From Tillus elongatus (taxonomy: Eukaryota > Arthropoda > Insecta > Coleoptera > Cleridae), in the NCBI GenBank assembly GCA_964006375.1, contig OZ023264.1:16502225-16566224 (forward strand): a stretch of DNA of 64,000 nt, given 5' to 3'. The position numbers were made by a program, and so were the translations under genes. Shown here piece by piece: positions 53,100 through 64,000 of the stretch (position 1 is the first letter of the stretch; each line of letters starts with the position of its first letter). Below the pieces are notes generated by a model, which was not told where the DNA came from, ran no database searches, and worked only from the letters and a program-made list of their open reading frames with translations.

Positions 53100-55790
53100 G
53101 AAATTTTGATCTTTTAATATCAAATGCTACAAATGTTTAGAGTTCGACCATTCGAACATTACTTACTAGCTACTTGACCAATTTGGTCGCAGACATTAAT
53201 CGTATTTTCCAACTGGCGTGTAATTTAAGCTCTCTGATTTTGTCAGTGTACAATTCTTATGAAAATTCACTACTATAATGCACTTGCTGCGTCCCGAAAT
53301 TTTGATCTAATATCAAATGCTTAGAATGTTTAGAATTCGACCATTCAAACATCACTTACTAGTTACTGGACCAATTTGGTCGCAGACATTAATCGTATTT
53401 TCCAATTGGCGTGTAATTTAAGCTCTCTGATTTTGACAGCGTACGATTCTAATGAAAATTCGCTACTATAATGCATTTGCTCCGTCCCGAACTTTTGATC
53501 TTTTAATATCAAATGCTAAAAATATTTAGAGTTCGGCCATCCGAACATTACTTACTAGCTACTTGACCAATTTGGTCGCAGACATTAATCGTATTTTCCA
53601 ACTGGCGTGTAATTTAAGCTCTCTGATTTTGTCAGTGTACAATTCTTATGAAAATTCACTACTATAATGCACTTGCTGCGTCCCGAACTTTTGATCTTTT
53701 AATATCAAATGCTACAAATGTCTAGAGTTCGGCCATCCGAACATTACTCACTAGTTACTGAACCAATTTGGTCGCAGAAATTATTCGTATTTTCCAACTG
53801 GCGTGTAATTTAAGCTCTCTGATTTTGTCAGTGTACAATTCTTATCAAAATTCACTACTATAAATGAACTTGCTGCGTCCCGAACTTTGATCTTTTAATA
53901 TCAAATGCTAAAAATGTTTAGAGTTCGACCATCCGAACATTACTTACTAGCTACTGGACCAATTTGGTCGCAGAAATTAATCGTATTTTCCAACTGGCGT
54001 GTAATTTAAGCTCTCTGATTTTGTCAGTGTACAATTCTTATCAAAATTCACTACTATAAATGAACTTGCTGCGTCCCGAACTTTTATCTTTTAATATCAA
54101 ATGCTAAAAATGTTTAGAGTTCGACCATCCGAACATTACTTACTAGCTACTGGACCAATTTGGTCGCAGAAATTAATCGTATTTTCCAACTGGCGTGTAA
54201 TTTAAGCTCTCTGATTTTGTCAGTGTACAATTCTTATGAAAATTCACTACTATAATGCACTTGCTGCGTCCCGAACTTTTGATCTTTTAATATCAAATGC
54301 TACAAATGTCTAGAGTTCGGCCATCCGAACATTACTCACTAGTTACTGAACCAATTTGGTCGCAGAAATTAATCGTATTTTCCAACTGGCGTGTAATTTA
54401 AGCTCTCTGATTTTGTCAGTGTACAATTCTTATCAAAATTCACTACTATAAATGAACTTGCTGCGTCCCGAACTTTGATCTTTTAATATCAAATGCTAAA
54501 AATGTTTAGAGTTCGACCATCCGAACATTACTTACTAGCTACTGGACCAATTTGGTCGCAGAAATTAATCGTATTTTCCAACTGGCGTGTAATTTAAGCT
54601 CTCTGATTTTGTCAGTGTACAATTCTTATGAAAATTCACTACTATAATGCACTTGCTGCGTCCCGAACTTTTGATCTTTTAATATCAAATGCTACAAATG
54701 TCTAGAGTTCGGCCATCCGAACATTACTCACTAGTTACTGAACCAATTTGGTCGCAGAAATTAATCGTATTTTCCAACTGGCGTGTAATTTAAGCTCTCT
54801 GATTTTGTCAGTGTACAATTCTTATCAAAATTCACTACTATAAATGAACTTGCTGCGTCCCGAACTTTGATCTTTTAATACCAATGCTAAAAATGTTTAG
54901 AGTTCGACCATCCGAACATTACTTACTAGCTACTGAACCAATTTGGTCGCAGACATTAATCGTATTTTCCAACTGGCGTGTAATTTAAGCTCTCTGATTT
55001 TGTCAGTGTACAATTCTTATGAAAATTCACTACTATAATGCACTTGCTGCGTCCCGAACTTTTGATCTTTTAATATCAAATGCTACAAATGTCTAGAGTT
55101 CGGCCATCCGAACATTACTCACTAGTTACTGAACCAATTTGGTCGCAGAAATTAATCGTATTTTCCAACTGGCGTGTAATTTAAGCTCTCTGATTTTGTC
55201 AGTGTACAATTCTTATCAAAATTCACTACTATAAATGAACTTGCTGCGTCCCGAACTTTGATCTTTTAATACCAATGCTAAAAATGTTTAGAGTTCGACC
55301 ATCCGAACATTACTTACTAGCTACTGGACCAATTTGGTCGCAGACATTAATCGTATTTTCCAACTGGCGTGTAATTTAAGCTCTCTGATTTTGTCAGTGT
55401 ACAATTCTTATGAAAATTCACTACTATAATGCACTCGCTGCGTCCCTAACTTTTGATCTTTTAATATCAAATGCTAAAAATGTCGAGAGTTCGGTCATCC
55501 GAACATTACTTACTAGCTACTGGACCAATTTGGTCGCAGACATTAATCGTATTTTCCAACTGGCGTGTAATTTAAGCTCTCTGATTTTGTCAGTGAACAA
55601 TTCTTATGAAAATTCACTACTATAATGTACTTTCTGCGTCCCTAACTTTTGATCTTTTAATATCAAATGCTAAAAATGTCGAGAGTTCGGTCATCCGAAC
55701 ATTACTTACTAGCTACTGGACCAATTTGGTCGCAGACATTAATCGTATTTTCCAACTGGCGTGTAATTTAAGCTCTCTGATTTGGTCGAA
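53045..55790. repeat. satellite array, ~196-bp monomer x14, partly dimeric
   Basis: The CTGCGTCCC landmark recurs at 53091, 53287, 53480 (CTCCGTCCC), 53676, 53873, 54069, 54264, 54461, 54656, 54853, 55047, 55244, 55438 and 55634, spacing 193-197 bp. Each monomer contains inverted TA-core end 1 ('aaaattcactactataatgc' + 'acttgctgcgtccc'), 'gatcttttaatatcaaatgc', 'gttcg.ccatccgaacatta', 'ctagctactggaccaatttg', 'gtattttccaactggcgtgt' and 'gctctctgattttgtcagtg'. Two monomer types differ at the end 1 motif: A has 'gaaaattcactactataatgc', B has 'caaaattcactactataaat' + 'gaac'. They alternate from about 54264 to 55438. Confidence 0.97.
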
Positions 55791-58560
55791 ACTAGTTCAG
55801 TAGTTAACAAGGTATGAGTGTTGATATAAGAGTGCAAAAAATCGCATAGCTTCTCCTACAAAATACTCAACGCAATATAAGAAATCTACCGTCAGACTAA
55901 TACAAATACCGCTCCAATTTCTTCTGGAATTGTTAGTAGGTTTTCTTAACAAGCGTGCAAATACAGCTTGTGTAAATCTCATAAGAACTCTGACGATTAA
56001 GCAATTAAATTGCTACAGTAAATCTCGATATAACCTTGGTTCGCCAGAAATTAAAAAATATCAAACGGTTTTGAGTTATTTTACAACAATGGCGGCAGAC
56101 CTAGACTATATTTCTTGCACAACATGACTCGAATCGACAGAATTTTAATCTGTAAGCTCCGTAGCGGCGTGCTCCCTGCAGGCGTTAAAGCTTAGAATAC
56201 CATGTAAAAATATATTAAGCAGTCTATGGGTTGGCCGTTTCTTTAAAATTAAGTTCATCTACGATAAACTGAGTCTTTGATGTGGTGTAATCAAGACGCT
56301 TACTTCGTTTTATTATAGGATAAACAATGTGGGTTTTAGTATGTTGAGAAGCAAGCATATCTTACTGAAAATTCATAAATACACCTGGGTTTAGTTGACT
56401 TATTAAAATATTTTTACATATTAGTGAATTTTCTTAGATGTTTGCCATGGAAAACTACCTCGGATTATTACTGAACAAATATTTCCGGGAACGAAATAAG
56501 GATTGAAAATATACGTTAGGAATGTTCGAGAACAAAATATTGTTTATCTTGGAATTTTCCGTAATCGGTGATGTCACCCAACGACGGTTTGAAAACGTTT
56601 CAGAGAATTGCCGGCATGGGAGGTGAGTCGTCCTGACTTCACCACCGATTGGAGGTCTCGTTTTATCTCATTCGAAGAATGGAGGCTAGAAAGTCGCGCA
56701 TAGCCACCAACCGCCACAGTAAGAATTTTTGCGTGCAGCGACCTAGCAGTTGCCAAACCAGAGACATTGGCAGGGACTCTTTGCTGAGCGTTCATAGAGT
56801 GAACGCCGTCAGTTTCGGTGGCTATTAAATTATCTTAAAACGGGGTTGTTATGTTCTTTCTGTTATCTGTACTACCTAATAATTATTGTCAGTGATTGTT
56901 CGGAGTAATTCAAGTGATTTTCGAGTTTAAATGAACATAGTATTCAGCACCAAAACGCGAGATAACTCGTGGCGCTTTGTTTCGAATTGTTGATATCTTG
57001 CCATGGTCAGAAATAATTCCTGGTCATTATCGTACCTTAAGTCAATTGGTGGTGAATTTTACTTAAGCAAAATCACGTTTTAATTGCGATTTGCAAAGTT
57101 TATATCAAGCGAATTCGGAACATCGACATAGGTGTTAAATGGTCTTGTTATATTGGAGCAGTAACATGCACCGGCCCAATAATCTCTGACGGGAAGTCCC
57201 AGTGGTTCTCTCAAGTTTTTCCGCTCTTATTGGAGTTTGGAATCTGTGTCAGGCACTCATGATTGATCCTACCTGGAAAGAATCTTCACAGGGTCATAAG
57301 GTAACTTAGTACCAGAAGACTGGTGAGTCTAAACAAATATTTTCTCTGATTTAGCAGAACTTTCATGCCGAAATCTAACATCTGAAGTTTTAAAAACCTG
57401 AACTTTCAAAATCACGTAATCAAGTTTGAGCTTAAAATCAATATCAGGGAGGTGCTGTCAGCACAACTATATATTTCCTGTTTAAATCTCTAGGATTTTG
57501 TCAATTTTTGTAAATTTAAACACACAGTTTTTATTTTTTTTAAATGTAATTAGCAAATTTTGTCTGTAAATATCTAACCTATACATTCTCTTTAACATCT
57601 CTTATTTTTCATAATTAATGTAGAAGTTTCACGTAGGATTATATATTCTTTTTTTGGAGACAAACTCAAAGAACTGGCCAGTTAATTCACTAGAAAACCC
57701 AGCAACTGATTGACAAACGTCAATTAATTTATCTAATCACTTGTGTTTTTTTTTTGAGCGATACCCTAAGTAATTAACAGTAACATTTTAGTAATATGCA
57801 ACTATCTTTATCTTATTGTTTTGATACATGTATGTAAATTAATAATTTCTTGCTCTTGAGATTCTTGATATTTATCTGACTGTTATTTGTGTGAAATTAA
57901 TGTTTATCTGAGATTTACCAACCACTTTTATTTCATTTTGTCTGCTATTTCAAATTTAATTTATATGAATAAATTTATATATTTTGTTATATTGAAATAT
58001 CTGTTTAATTGAAGAGAAATTCCTCCCTAGTATCTACTTTCCTTTTGACGTCGGCGCAAACAATTATTTCTTACTAACTCTTATCTAGATATCTAAATTT
58101 CTATGTAACCTAGCACTAGTTTGGAGAGCCCACAAATATAGGACTCTCGGCAGTGCGAAGCAAAGAAGGGAAGAGAACGTGAGTATCAAACTATATACAG
58201 ATCTGTCAGCCTCCTAAAAAGTGCTGCTAATCTTAATAAATTTGATAATCTGATAGATAGCTACTTTAGGGTAGGGTGTTATAGGCAATTGTGACCTCAC
58301 CATTGAGCAGATCTATATCCACCTGAGGTCAATCACCATAAACCACGGTTCTGTGCGTAAAGCTTTTCTTTGAAGGAGGTAACAATATATAGCATCGAGA
58401 TTTACAATATTCTTCTCGAATATATGCGGCCTAAATTCTAACCTGAACTCCGTCCACCATTTCCTCCAGGCTAATAGGCCCCAACTCCTCTGACCTGACC
58501 TGACCTGACCGAAACTCAAATCAGTGCCAAAAGAGCCACTAATCACCTTAATTTCCCGGG
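55791..58560. other. intergenic, no gene recognised
   Basis: Largest stretch without an identified element (2.8 kb). Short frames at 55930-56127 (+) and 56574-56795 (-) carry no known domain. A 'tgacctgacctgacctgacc' direct repeat lies at 58492-58511. No tRNA, LTR pair or TIR pair was recognised by eye. Confidence 0.4.
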
Positions 58561-58797
58561 GTATGAGCTCCTTATTTCTTTTAGATTGCATGGAGGCGTT
58601 TGCGCGTACGTCCGTAGCAATCTACCCTGCACCAGACTCCCCAATTTAGAAGCTGGAAGAAAAGACATACTATGGATAAAACTCTCTCTCTCCGGGCTGC
58701 AACTAAATTCATCTGTTGCATTTACCGGTCACCTTCTGACAACAACTTTGTCCAGCTCTTTGACTACCTTTCTGAAAAAACCGACCATCTGATTTCT

Positions 58798-59204
58798 ATA
58801 CGTCTCATCGGTGACCCTACACCCTCCCAAAGGCTGCCACCCCTTGCCCACCGACGTGCCGTTGGTGACCTCTCTCTCTTTTATAGATATCTGCACGGGC
58901 ACTGCTCAGAGGAGCTTTCTTCCATAGTTCCTCCACCTGCTGCCCCCAACAGATCTACCAGGGGAATAGAGCGAATGCATCCTTTTACTGCCCAGGTCTC
59001 CAGACATACAACATCTTGTTATGCCCGAGGACTTCCAAGTTATGGAATTCTTTGCCGGCACATGTTTTTCCTTCTCCTCCGAACCTCCAAACCTTCAAGT
59101 CCAGAATTAACAAGTTGCCTCTTTCCTCCTTATCGACACCCACGGTACGATAGTATTTAGGCTGTAAGCCCTCGTGGTGTGTTGTCGAAATTAAAAAAAA
59201 TATA
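58798..59204 (+). mobile_element. 5'-truncated LINE 3' end nested in the LINE endonuclease
   Basis: Starts 'atacgtctcatcggtgaccc' (RLIGDPT), the C-terminal region of the same LINE family, runs through the 3' UTR ('acggtacgatagtatttagg' + 'ctgtaag') to 'gaaattaaaaaaaatata'. The host EN continues across it when compared with the uninterrupted copy on the minus strand at about 41230-41300. 'ttct' on both sides (58794-58797, 59205-59208) may be a 4-bp target duplication. Confidence 0.92.
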
Positions 59205-59901
59205 TTCTGAATATCCTTCCTCCGAGGTCACTATTCTTGGTGACTTCAATGTCCATAATAAGGAATGGCTAGAATCTTTAAAAACCGATCCAAAAGGAAG
59301 AGCAGCGGAGGCCTTTGCAGTCAGCAATTCTTTAGCCAATATGGTTCAGCAACCTACTTACTTTCCTCGCATCCCAACACAAAGCTCAAATCCTTTGGAT
59401 CTCCTTCTTACTACAAATCCTGACTGCTATAAGATATCAGTCACCACCCCCCTGGGTCGCTCAGACCACGGCATTGTCACTGCTTCCTGTGCAATGCAAC
59501 CCGAGGTCACACAGTCATCACACCCACGTATCGTTTGGCACTACAATTCCGCGAACTGGGACGAAATGCGAGATTACTTTTCCTCCTTTCCATGGACGTC
59601 TGTCTGCTTCTCTCATCCTGACCCCTCTGATATCTCACAAAACGTCACCGAAATTATCCAAGCTGGCATGGAATTATTTATTCCACGTACACAGAAAACC
59701 TATGCAGCCACTCAAAAGCCCTGGTTCTCTAATCCTGTGACAAGGCCAGACTTGAAAAGGTCAAAGCTCACAAAAAGCTTCTACACAATCCCAGTCAAGA
59801 AAACCGTCAGAAATTTAACTACCCAAGAAATCGCTATGTCCGCATTCTTCCTGAGGCAAAAAATTCGTTTAATAACCACATCAAAAACAAAGTTCTCTTA
59901 A
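59179..59901 (+). pseudogene. LINE endonuclease C-terminal half, 240-residue open frame
   Basis: Includes the last bases of the nested tail at its start, then EN motifs GDFNVHN (residues about 21-27) and SDHGIV (about 95-100), followed by the EN-RT linker. Opens from within an insertion, so it is not a functional gene start. Confidence 0.88.
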
Positions 59902-60038
59902 GCTCCAGCGGCAGCGAACCCTTCTGGACTCTTGCTAAATATATTGGGAATAATTTCTGCAAGAGCACGTTCCCACCTCTTGTCTCAGGGGATGAAATTG
60001 TTTCTAGCGCCCTGGGCAAGGCTGAACTTTTTGCCTCG

Positions 60039-61046
60039 TTGTTCGCCGGCAATTCTACCCTCAACCCACCTCCAAATGTTCAACCACCAACAGTCTCCAA
60101 TGTCGCACATAAAATGACGGATATCACTTTCAAAACTAGAAAGGTACGAAAGCTGCTCTCTTCTCTTAATACCAGGAAAGCCTCTCGCCTTGACGAGATC
60201 CCAGCAATTATTCTCAAAAAATGCGCACCAGAACTTGCTCCTGTCCTGACTCGTCTGTTTCAGACATCTTAGAATAGAGGCATATTCCCTAATAACTAGA
60301 AAACTGCTCGAGTACAACCCGTCCCCAAGAAGGGACCGAAAGCGCTTCCTAGCAACCACAGGTCTATTTCTCTGCTTTCAGTCATTTCTAAAGTGATGGA
60401 AAAGTATATAAACACCGAATTACTAAAATTTCTTGAAAAACACAGTCTAATCCACGACAGGCAGTATGGATTCCGTCAGCGCAGATCAACTGCCGACCTC
60501 CTTTCTTTTGTCACCCATTCTTGGAACAAGTCTATGGAACTACACGGTGAATCCCAGATTGTCGCTCTAGACATATCCAAAGAATTCGAGCAGGTCTGGC
60601 ACGCAGCGCTGCTTAATAAACTACCGGTCTATGGCCTACCACCAAAACTCTGTACGTGAACAGCAAATTTCCTCTCCAACCGGAAAATTTCTGTTGTCGT
60701 GGATGTACATTCCTCTAAACTGTATGCAATTAATGCAGGAGTTCCTCAAGGTTCAACTTTAGCCCCTACTTTGTTTCTTCTCCACATCAATGACCTCCTC
60801 TCTAGCACATCCAACCCAGTTCACAGTTACGCGGACGACAGCACCCTCCACTCCAATATACAATATTCTAAGCCTGTCTCTTTAGCCCAACTAGATGAGG
60901 ATCGCAGACTCACGGAGGGTTCTATCTCCGTGGATCTCCAAAAAATTTTAGACTGGGGAAGTAGAAATCTTGTACAATTCAACCCCAGCAAATCACAGTC
61001 TTTCTTTTTCATAAGAGATACACCAGCCCTAGACTCATCACAATAA
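60039..61046 (+). pseudogene. LINE reverse transcriptase, three open pieces
   Basis: 60039-60272 (linker, 'RKLLSSLNTRKASRLDEIPA'), stop at 60273 and near 60298, 60393-60659 (QYGFRQRRST, motif A LDISKEFEQV), stop at 60657, 60699-61046 (GVPQGSTLAP, YADD near 60826). The same frame is shared across 60393-61046 apart from one nonsense codon, so this copy is less decayed than its relatives. Confidence 0.9.
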
Positions 61047-61729
61047 ACAACCAAGTTATTCAAAGTAATGAGTCCTCTTCACTTGTTGGCATCTCTGTTG
61101 ATCAAAATCTCAATTGGCATCAACATGTCACATCAATTGCAGAAGCGGCTGCTAAGAAATTAGGTTTCCTCTTCCGGGCTCGCAAATACTTTTCACCAGC
61201 TAATCTCTATACTTTATATATTTCACAAATAAGACCAAACCTCGAATACTGCTCCCACATCTGGGGTGCTGCTGCCGCTTCTACACTCGCTATCCTGGAC
61301 TCCATTCAGAAGAGAGCTATACGTCTCATACGTGACCCTGCCCTCACCCAAAGGCTGCCATCCCTTGCCCACCGACGTGCCGTTGGTGACCCCTCTCTCT
61401 CTTTTATAGATATCTGCACGGGCACTGCTCAGAGGAGCTTTCTTCCATAGTTCCTCCACCTGCTGCCCCCAACAGATCTACCAGAAGATCAGAGCGAATG
61501 CACCCTTTTACTGTCCGGGTCACCAGACATAGAACATCTTGTTATGCCCGCTCTTTTGTGCCGAGGACTTCCAAGTTGTGGAATTCCTTGCCTGCATATG
61601 TTTTTCCTCTCCCCCGAACCTTCAAACTTTCAAGTCTAGAATTAACAAGTTGCCTCTTTCCTCCTTGTCGACACCCACGGTACGATAGTATTTAGGCTGT
61701 AAGTCCTCGTGGTGTGTTGTTGAAATAAG

Positions 61730-61734
<5 letters not shown>

Positions 61735-61806
<72 letters not shown>
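61735..61806. repeat. (TA)n microsatellite
   Basis: Between the LINE 3' tail and the inner block of a TA-core element. Confidence 0.99.
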
Positions 61807-61809
<3 letters not shown>

Positions 61810-62132
61810 ACCGATGACTCAACAAATAATGGACCAATTTTGATAAAATGTAGCATGTACCTTCCTTTTGTAAATTGCTTGGATAAGTTCGTTAGTCAGG
61901 AAAATCGAACCAGGTTTTCCGGGAAAATTTTGGGTTTTATTTATTAAAAAAAAAATCTAAAAAAAATTGAAAATCTATCGTAACCAAATTTGGTACGTGA
62001 GTTTACGATATTAAAAGGAAACTACATATAAAAATTGATATTTCTATGTTAAAAGAAAAAAAAGTTATAAAAAATATATGGTGCCTGATCATTTCTATGA
62101 AAATTCACTACCATAACGCACTTGCTGCGTCC
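61807..62132 (-). mobile_element. TA-core element, first half, inverted
   Basis: 'acaccgatgactcaacaaat', 'aatggaccaattttgataaa', 'ttcgttagtcaggaaaatcg', 'gtaaccaaatttggtacgtg', then end 1 inverted 'gaaaattcactaccataacg' + 'cacttgctgcgtcc'. The end 2 half is missing; the LINE at 58561-61734 occupies its place across the array. Confidence 0.9.
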
Positions 62133-62991
62133 AGACTGCTTTATTTATATCTGTTTACTTATTTTATTAATTAACTGTTAAATGGGACTATGCAAATAAA
62201 TGACAGCTGGCAATGAAAGTAAAAATTTGAGCTAAAAAGTAAACATAAGAGCGACCAGGCAGTACAAGAATAAGTTAGTTTGTGACGATGTGTAAATTGT
62301 AGCGCTATAATATGCCTAATTAAGAAATACTTACAGTAACGAAACCACTGGCGGTTGGTGCATAAGTGCTGCAAAGCTGCAGAACTGTCAAAAAAATCAT
62401 TTAAATTTCACAGAAATTATTTTAGACATTGTAAAATTACGTAAAATAGATTTTATCGATCATCCATCAATTGTAATATTTAAATACAATCCATAACGCG
62501 CGAACGTAGCCTACTGTGAGTTATGTTTATATGTGAGAATAAGCGCAGAGCGAACCAGTCGACCAGCCGAAGACTCAACAAAATCTCGCTGGGTCATCTT
62601 CATTTCTTAGCTGGGTCGCTTAAAGTCGGTCTGTGCACTGCTTGGGCCGCCCGTGCTCATCGTCCCTCCTCCCGCGGCCCGCTTCAAAATAACACTAAGA
62701 CACGTAGTATTTGGGCTGCAGTATTTCCAGATCGGTGTGCTTTGTGTCTCGTATGAGTAATTCGATTGCGGTTTTGCAGATTATTAGTATGCCTTAATTC
62801 CCCAGCGCGTGTTTTCATTGTACATAAAAGACATGGATGTGGTTTATAAGTTAATAAACGAAAAAAGAATTTTCAATTACGCGTATGAGGAAAAATTGAA
62901 ACTAAAATCGACAGGTCGGCCGTTACCAGACCTTATGATAGGAATGGCTGGTGTTACTCGGGGAAAACTTATTAATGACAATTAAGTAAAG
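62133..62991. other. intergenic, no gene recognised
   Basis: Contains a GC-richer patch at 62630-62690 within a 77-codon frame (62523-62756, plus) that has no recognised domain. Confidence 0.4.
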
Positions 62992-63262
<271 letters not shown>

Positions 63263-64000
63263 AAAAATTTTTAACTAAAAACGAAACAGATAAAACAAAG
63301 ACAAGATAATAACATTTTTTTACAAATGATGTATATTTTTTTATTTATTTACAAAGAAAAGTCATTTCAACAAAATTACTACAATCTTTTACAATTTAGT
63401 ATAAACCTTTAATAATATAAAATGGTATAAAAATCTCAATGGTGATGCTGATAGTGGTTATATACTTGAAAGACCACTTTATCAAGAACACCATTCGCAA
63501 TTCACAAGCTTGTAGGAGAGAACTACTATAATACAGCATATAATTTATCCCATATAACATTAGACCCATTTTGCAATATATGTCATCATATAACAGTAAT
63601 ACAATGCTCCTGATTAAGGACCGTGAATTAGTCCTCCATTAGAAGTAATTGGGAGGTTGTTTGCTATCGCTGTCGGCGAACTGCGTTGTCCCTTAGGAAT
63701 TTGCCAACAAAACCCAACAATTTATTGCTCTTTATTCCATGGCGCCGACCTGCCAGAACATGCACCGAATAAAATTCTACTGACAGGGGCGTGCTATTTC
63801 CAGATTTTTAATTCCATGTAAATGTTTTTATAAAATACCGTAATAAAATGAAAATCTACAGTCAAAAGTCAGTGAAATTGGTGGTTCATTAAAATAAATG
63901 TGTAAAGCAGGTGATTAAGTTTGCAACAAGAGCTTGAATCATTGATTTATTAATTGTTGTTTTGTTGTTGCCTTTACGTGGTGAAACCGTTCCATACTGA
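63263..64000. other. intergenic; possible start of another dispersed repeat at the window edge
   Basis: No gene. The last ~50 bp ('tggtgaaaccgttcc') resemble 29660-29705. Confidence 0.4.

Larger units (their letters stand above)
58561..61734 (+). mobile_element. CR1/Jockey-like LINE (EN-RT), copy 3, longest
   Basis: Plus strand. EN opens with 'HGGVCAYVRSNLPCTRLPNL' (58588) and 'FICCIYRSPSDNNF'. It is interrupted at 58797 by a sibling LINE 3' end and resumes at 59205 with 'VTILGDFNVHNKEW' and 'LGRSDHGIV', the conserved Asp/Asn and SDH motifs of the AP endonuclease. Linker and RT follow: 'VQPVPKKG', 'IHDRQYGFRQRRSTADLLSF', 'VALDISKEFEQVWH', 'GVPQGSTLAPTLFLLHINDL', 'SYADDSTLHS', 'SVDLQKILDWGSRNLVQF', 'QIRPNLEYCSHIWGAAAAST', 'YLHGHC/DICTGTAQRS', and a 3' UTR ending 'ctcgtggtgtgttgttgaaa' + 'taagaaat' into (TA)n at 61735. 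Motif A carries EFE for AFD. ORF1 and the EN N-terminus are absent. Confidence 0.93.

Noticed and set aside
53045..55790. CRISPR-like array
   Set aside because: Repeats are ~196 bp and contiguous with no unique spacers. This is a satellite in a eukaryotic, transposon-rich context.
55410..55803. Pair of near-identical ~65-71 residue frames at 55410 and 55606
   Set aside because: They are successive satellite monomers that happen to be open in one frame.
62523..62756. 77-codon plus-strand frame in a GC-richer patch
   Set aside because: No domain recognised and composition alone is not evidence for a gene.

Overview
This window looks like AT-rich intergenic DNA from an arthropod, most likely an insect. 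The evidence is the mix of transposable elements: degenerate non-LTR retrotransposons of Jockey/CR1, LOA-like and I-like (RNase H) type, Tc1/mariner-superfamily transposases of the kind common in insects, and a hAT transposase. I found no intact host gene, no rRNA or tRNA gene and no CRISPR array. Species cannot be fixed from the sequence. All coding potential seen is transposon-derived and broken by frameshifts, stops or truncation.

The dominant feature is a set of 24 long (TA)n arrays. Many form the core of one recurrent repeat family, called here the TA-core element. End 1 is marked by GACGCAGCAAGTGCGTTATG followed by GTAGTGAATTTTCAT. Next comes an inner block, then (TA)n, then a block around 'GGATATGGGTTCTAGGGGTC', and end 2 is a short hairpin (TTAGTGAATTTT...AAAATTCACTAA). 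I count more than 20 full, partial, palindromic or satellite-amplified copies. (TA)n core, subterminal inverted repeats and terminal hairpin recall non-autonomous Helitron/Helentron derivatives (DINE/HINE type), but that assignment is inference.

Layout. 0-6 kb: two tandem duplications, two (TA)n arrays, a GC-rich LOA-like RT fragment and a second LINE. 6-10 kb: SINE-like copy, TA-core elements, GGGAATTTC-type arrays and a heptamer array. 10.3-15 kb: a mariner element with long TIRs and a LINE, both set in (TA)n. 15-20 kb: TA-core and Tc1-like fragments that recur inverted at 49.6-50.9 kb. 20-21 kb: a LINE fragment. 22-28 kb: three copies of one defective Tc1/mariner subfamily, two of them fused into a 2.5-kb palindrome inside (TA)n. 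28-30 kb: TA-core copies. 30-34.6 kb: two tail-to-tail LINEs separated and bounded by (TA)n. 34.6-37 kb: mariner fragment and I-like LINE. 37-38.3 kb: TA-core fragments and palindromes. 38.9-41.5 kb: a CR1/Jockey-like LINE. 42-46 kb: minisatellites, a compound microsatellite, a hAT remnant and a TIR element with 70-bp repeats. 46-50.9 kb: SINE-like copy, a 125-bp-TIR element, a mariner N-terminal half and TA-core copies. 53.0-55.8 kb: a ~196-bp satellite, partly organised as dimers, whose monomer contains TA-core end 1. 58.6-61.7 kb: a long LINE copy with a sibling LINE 3' end inserted in its endonuclease. 62-64 kb: TA-core copies.

The main result is a nesting system. (TA)n arrays, many carried by TA-core elements, act as landing pads. 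Three related LINEs are flanked by (TA)n on both sides, and several Tc1/mariner elements, which use TA targets, abut or sit within the arrays. All coordinates were read by eye and element edges carry an error of a few to tens of bases.
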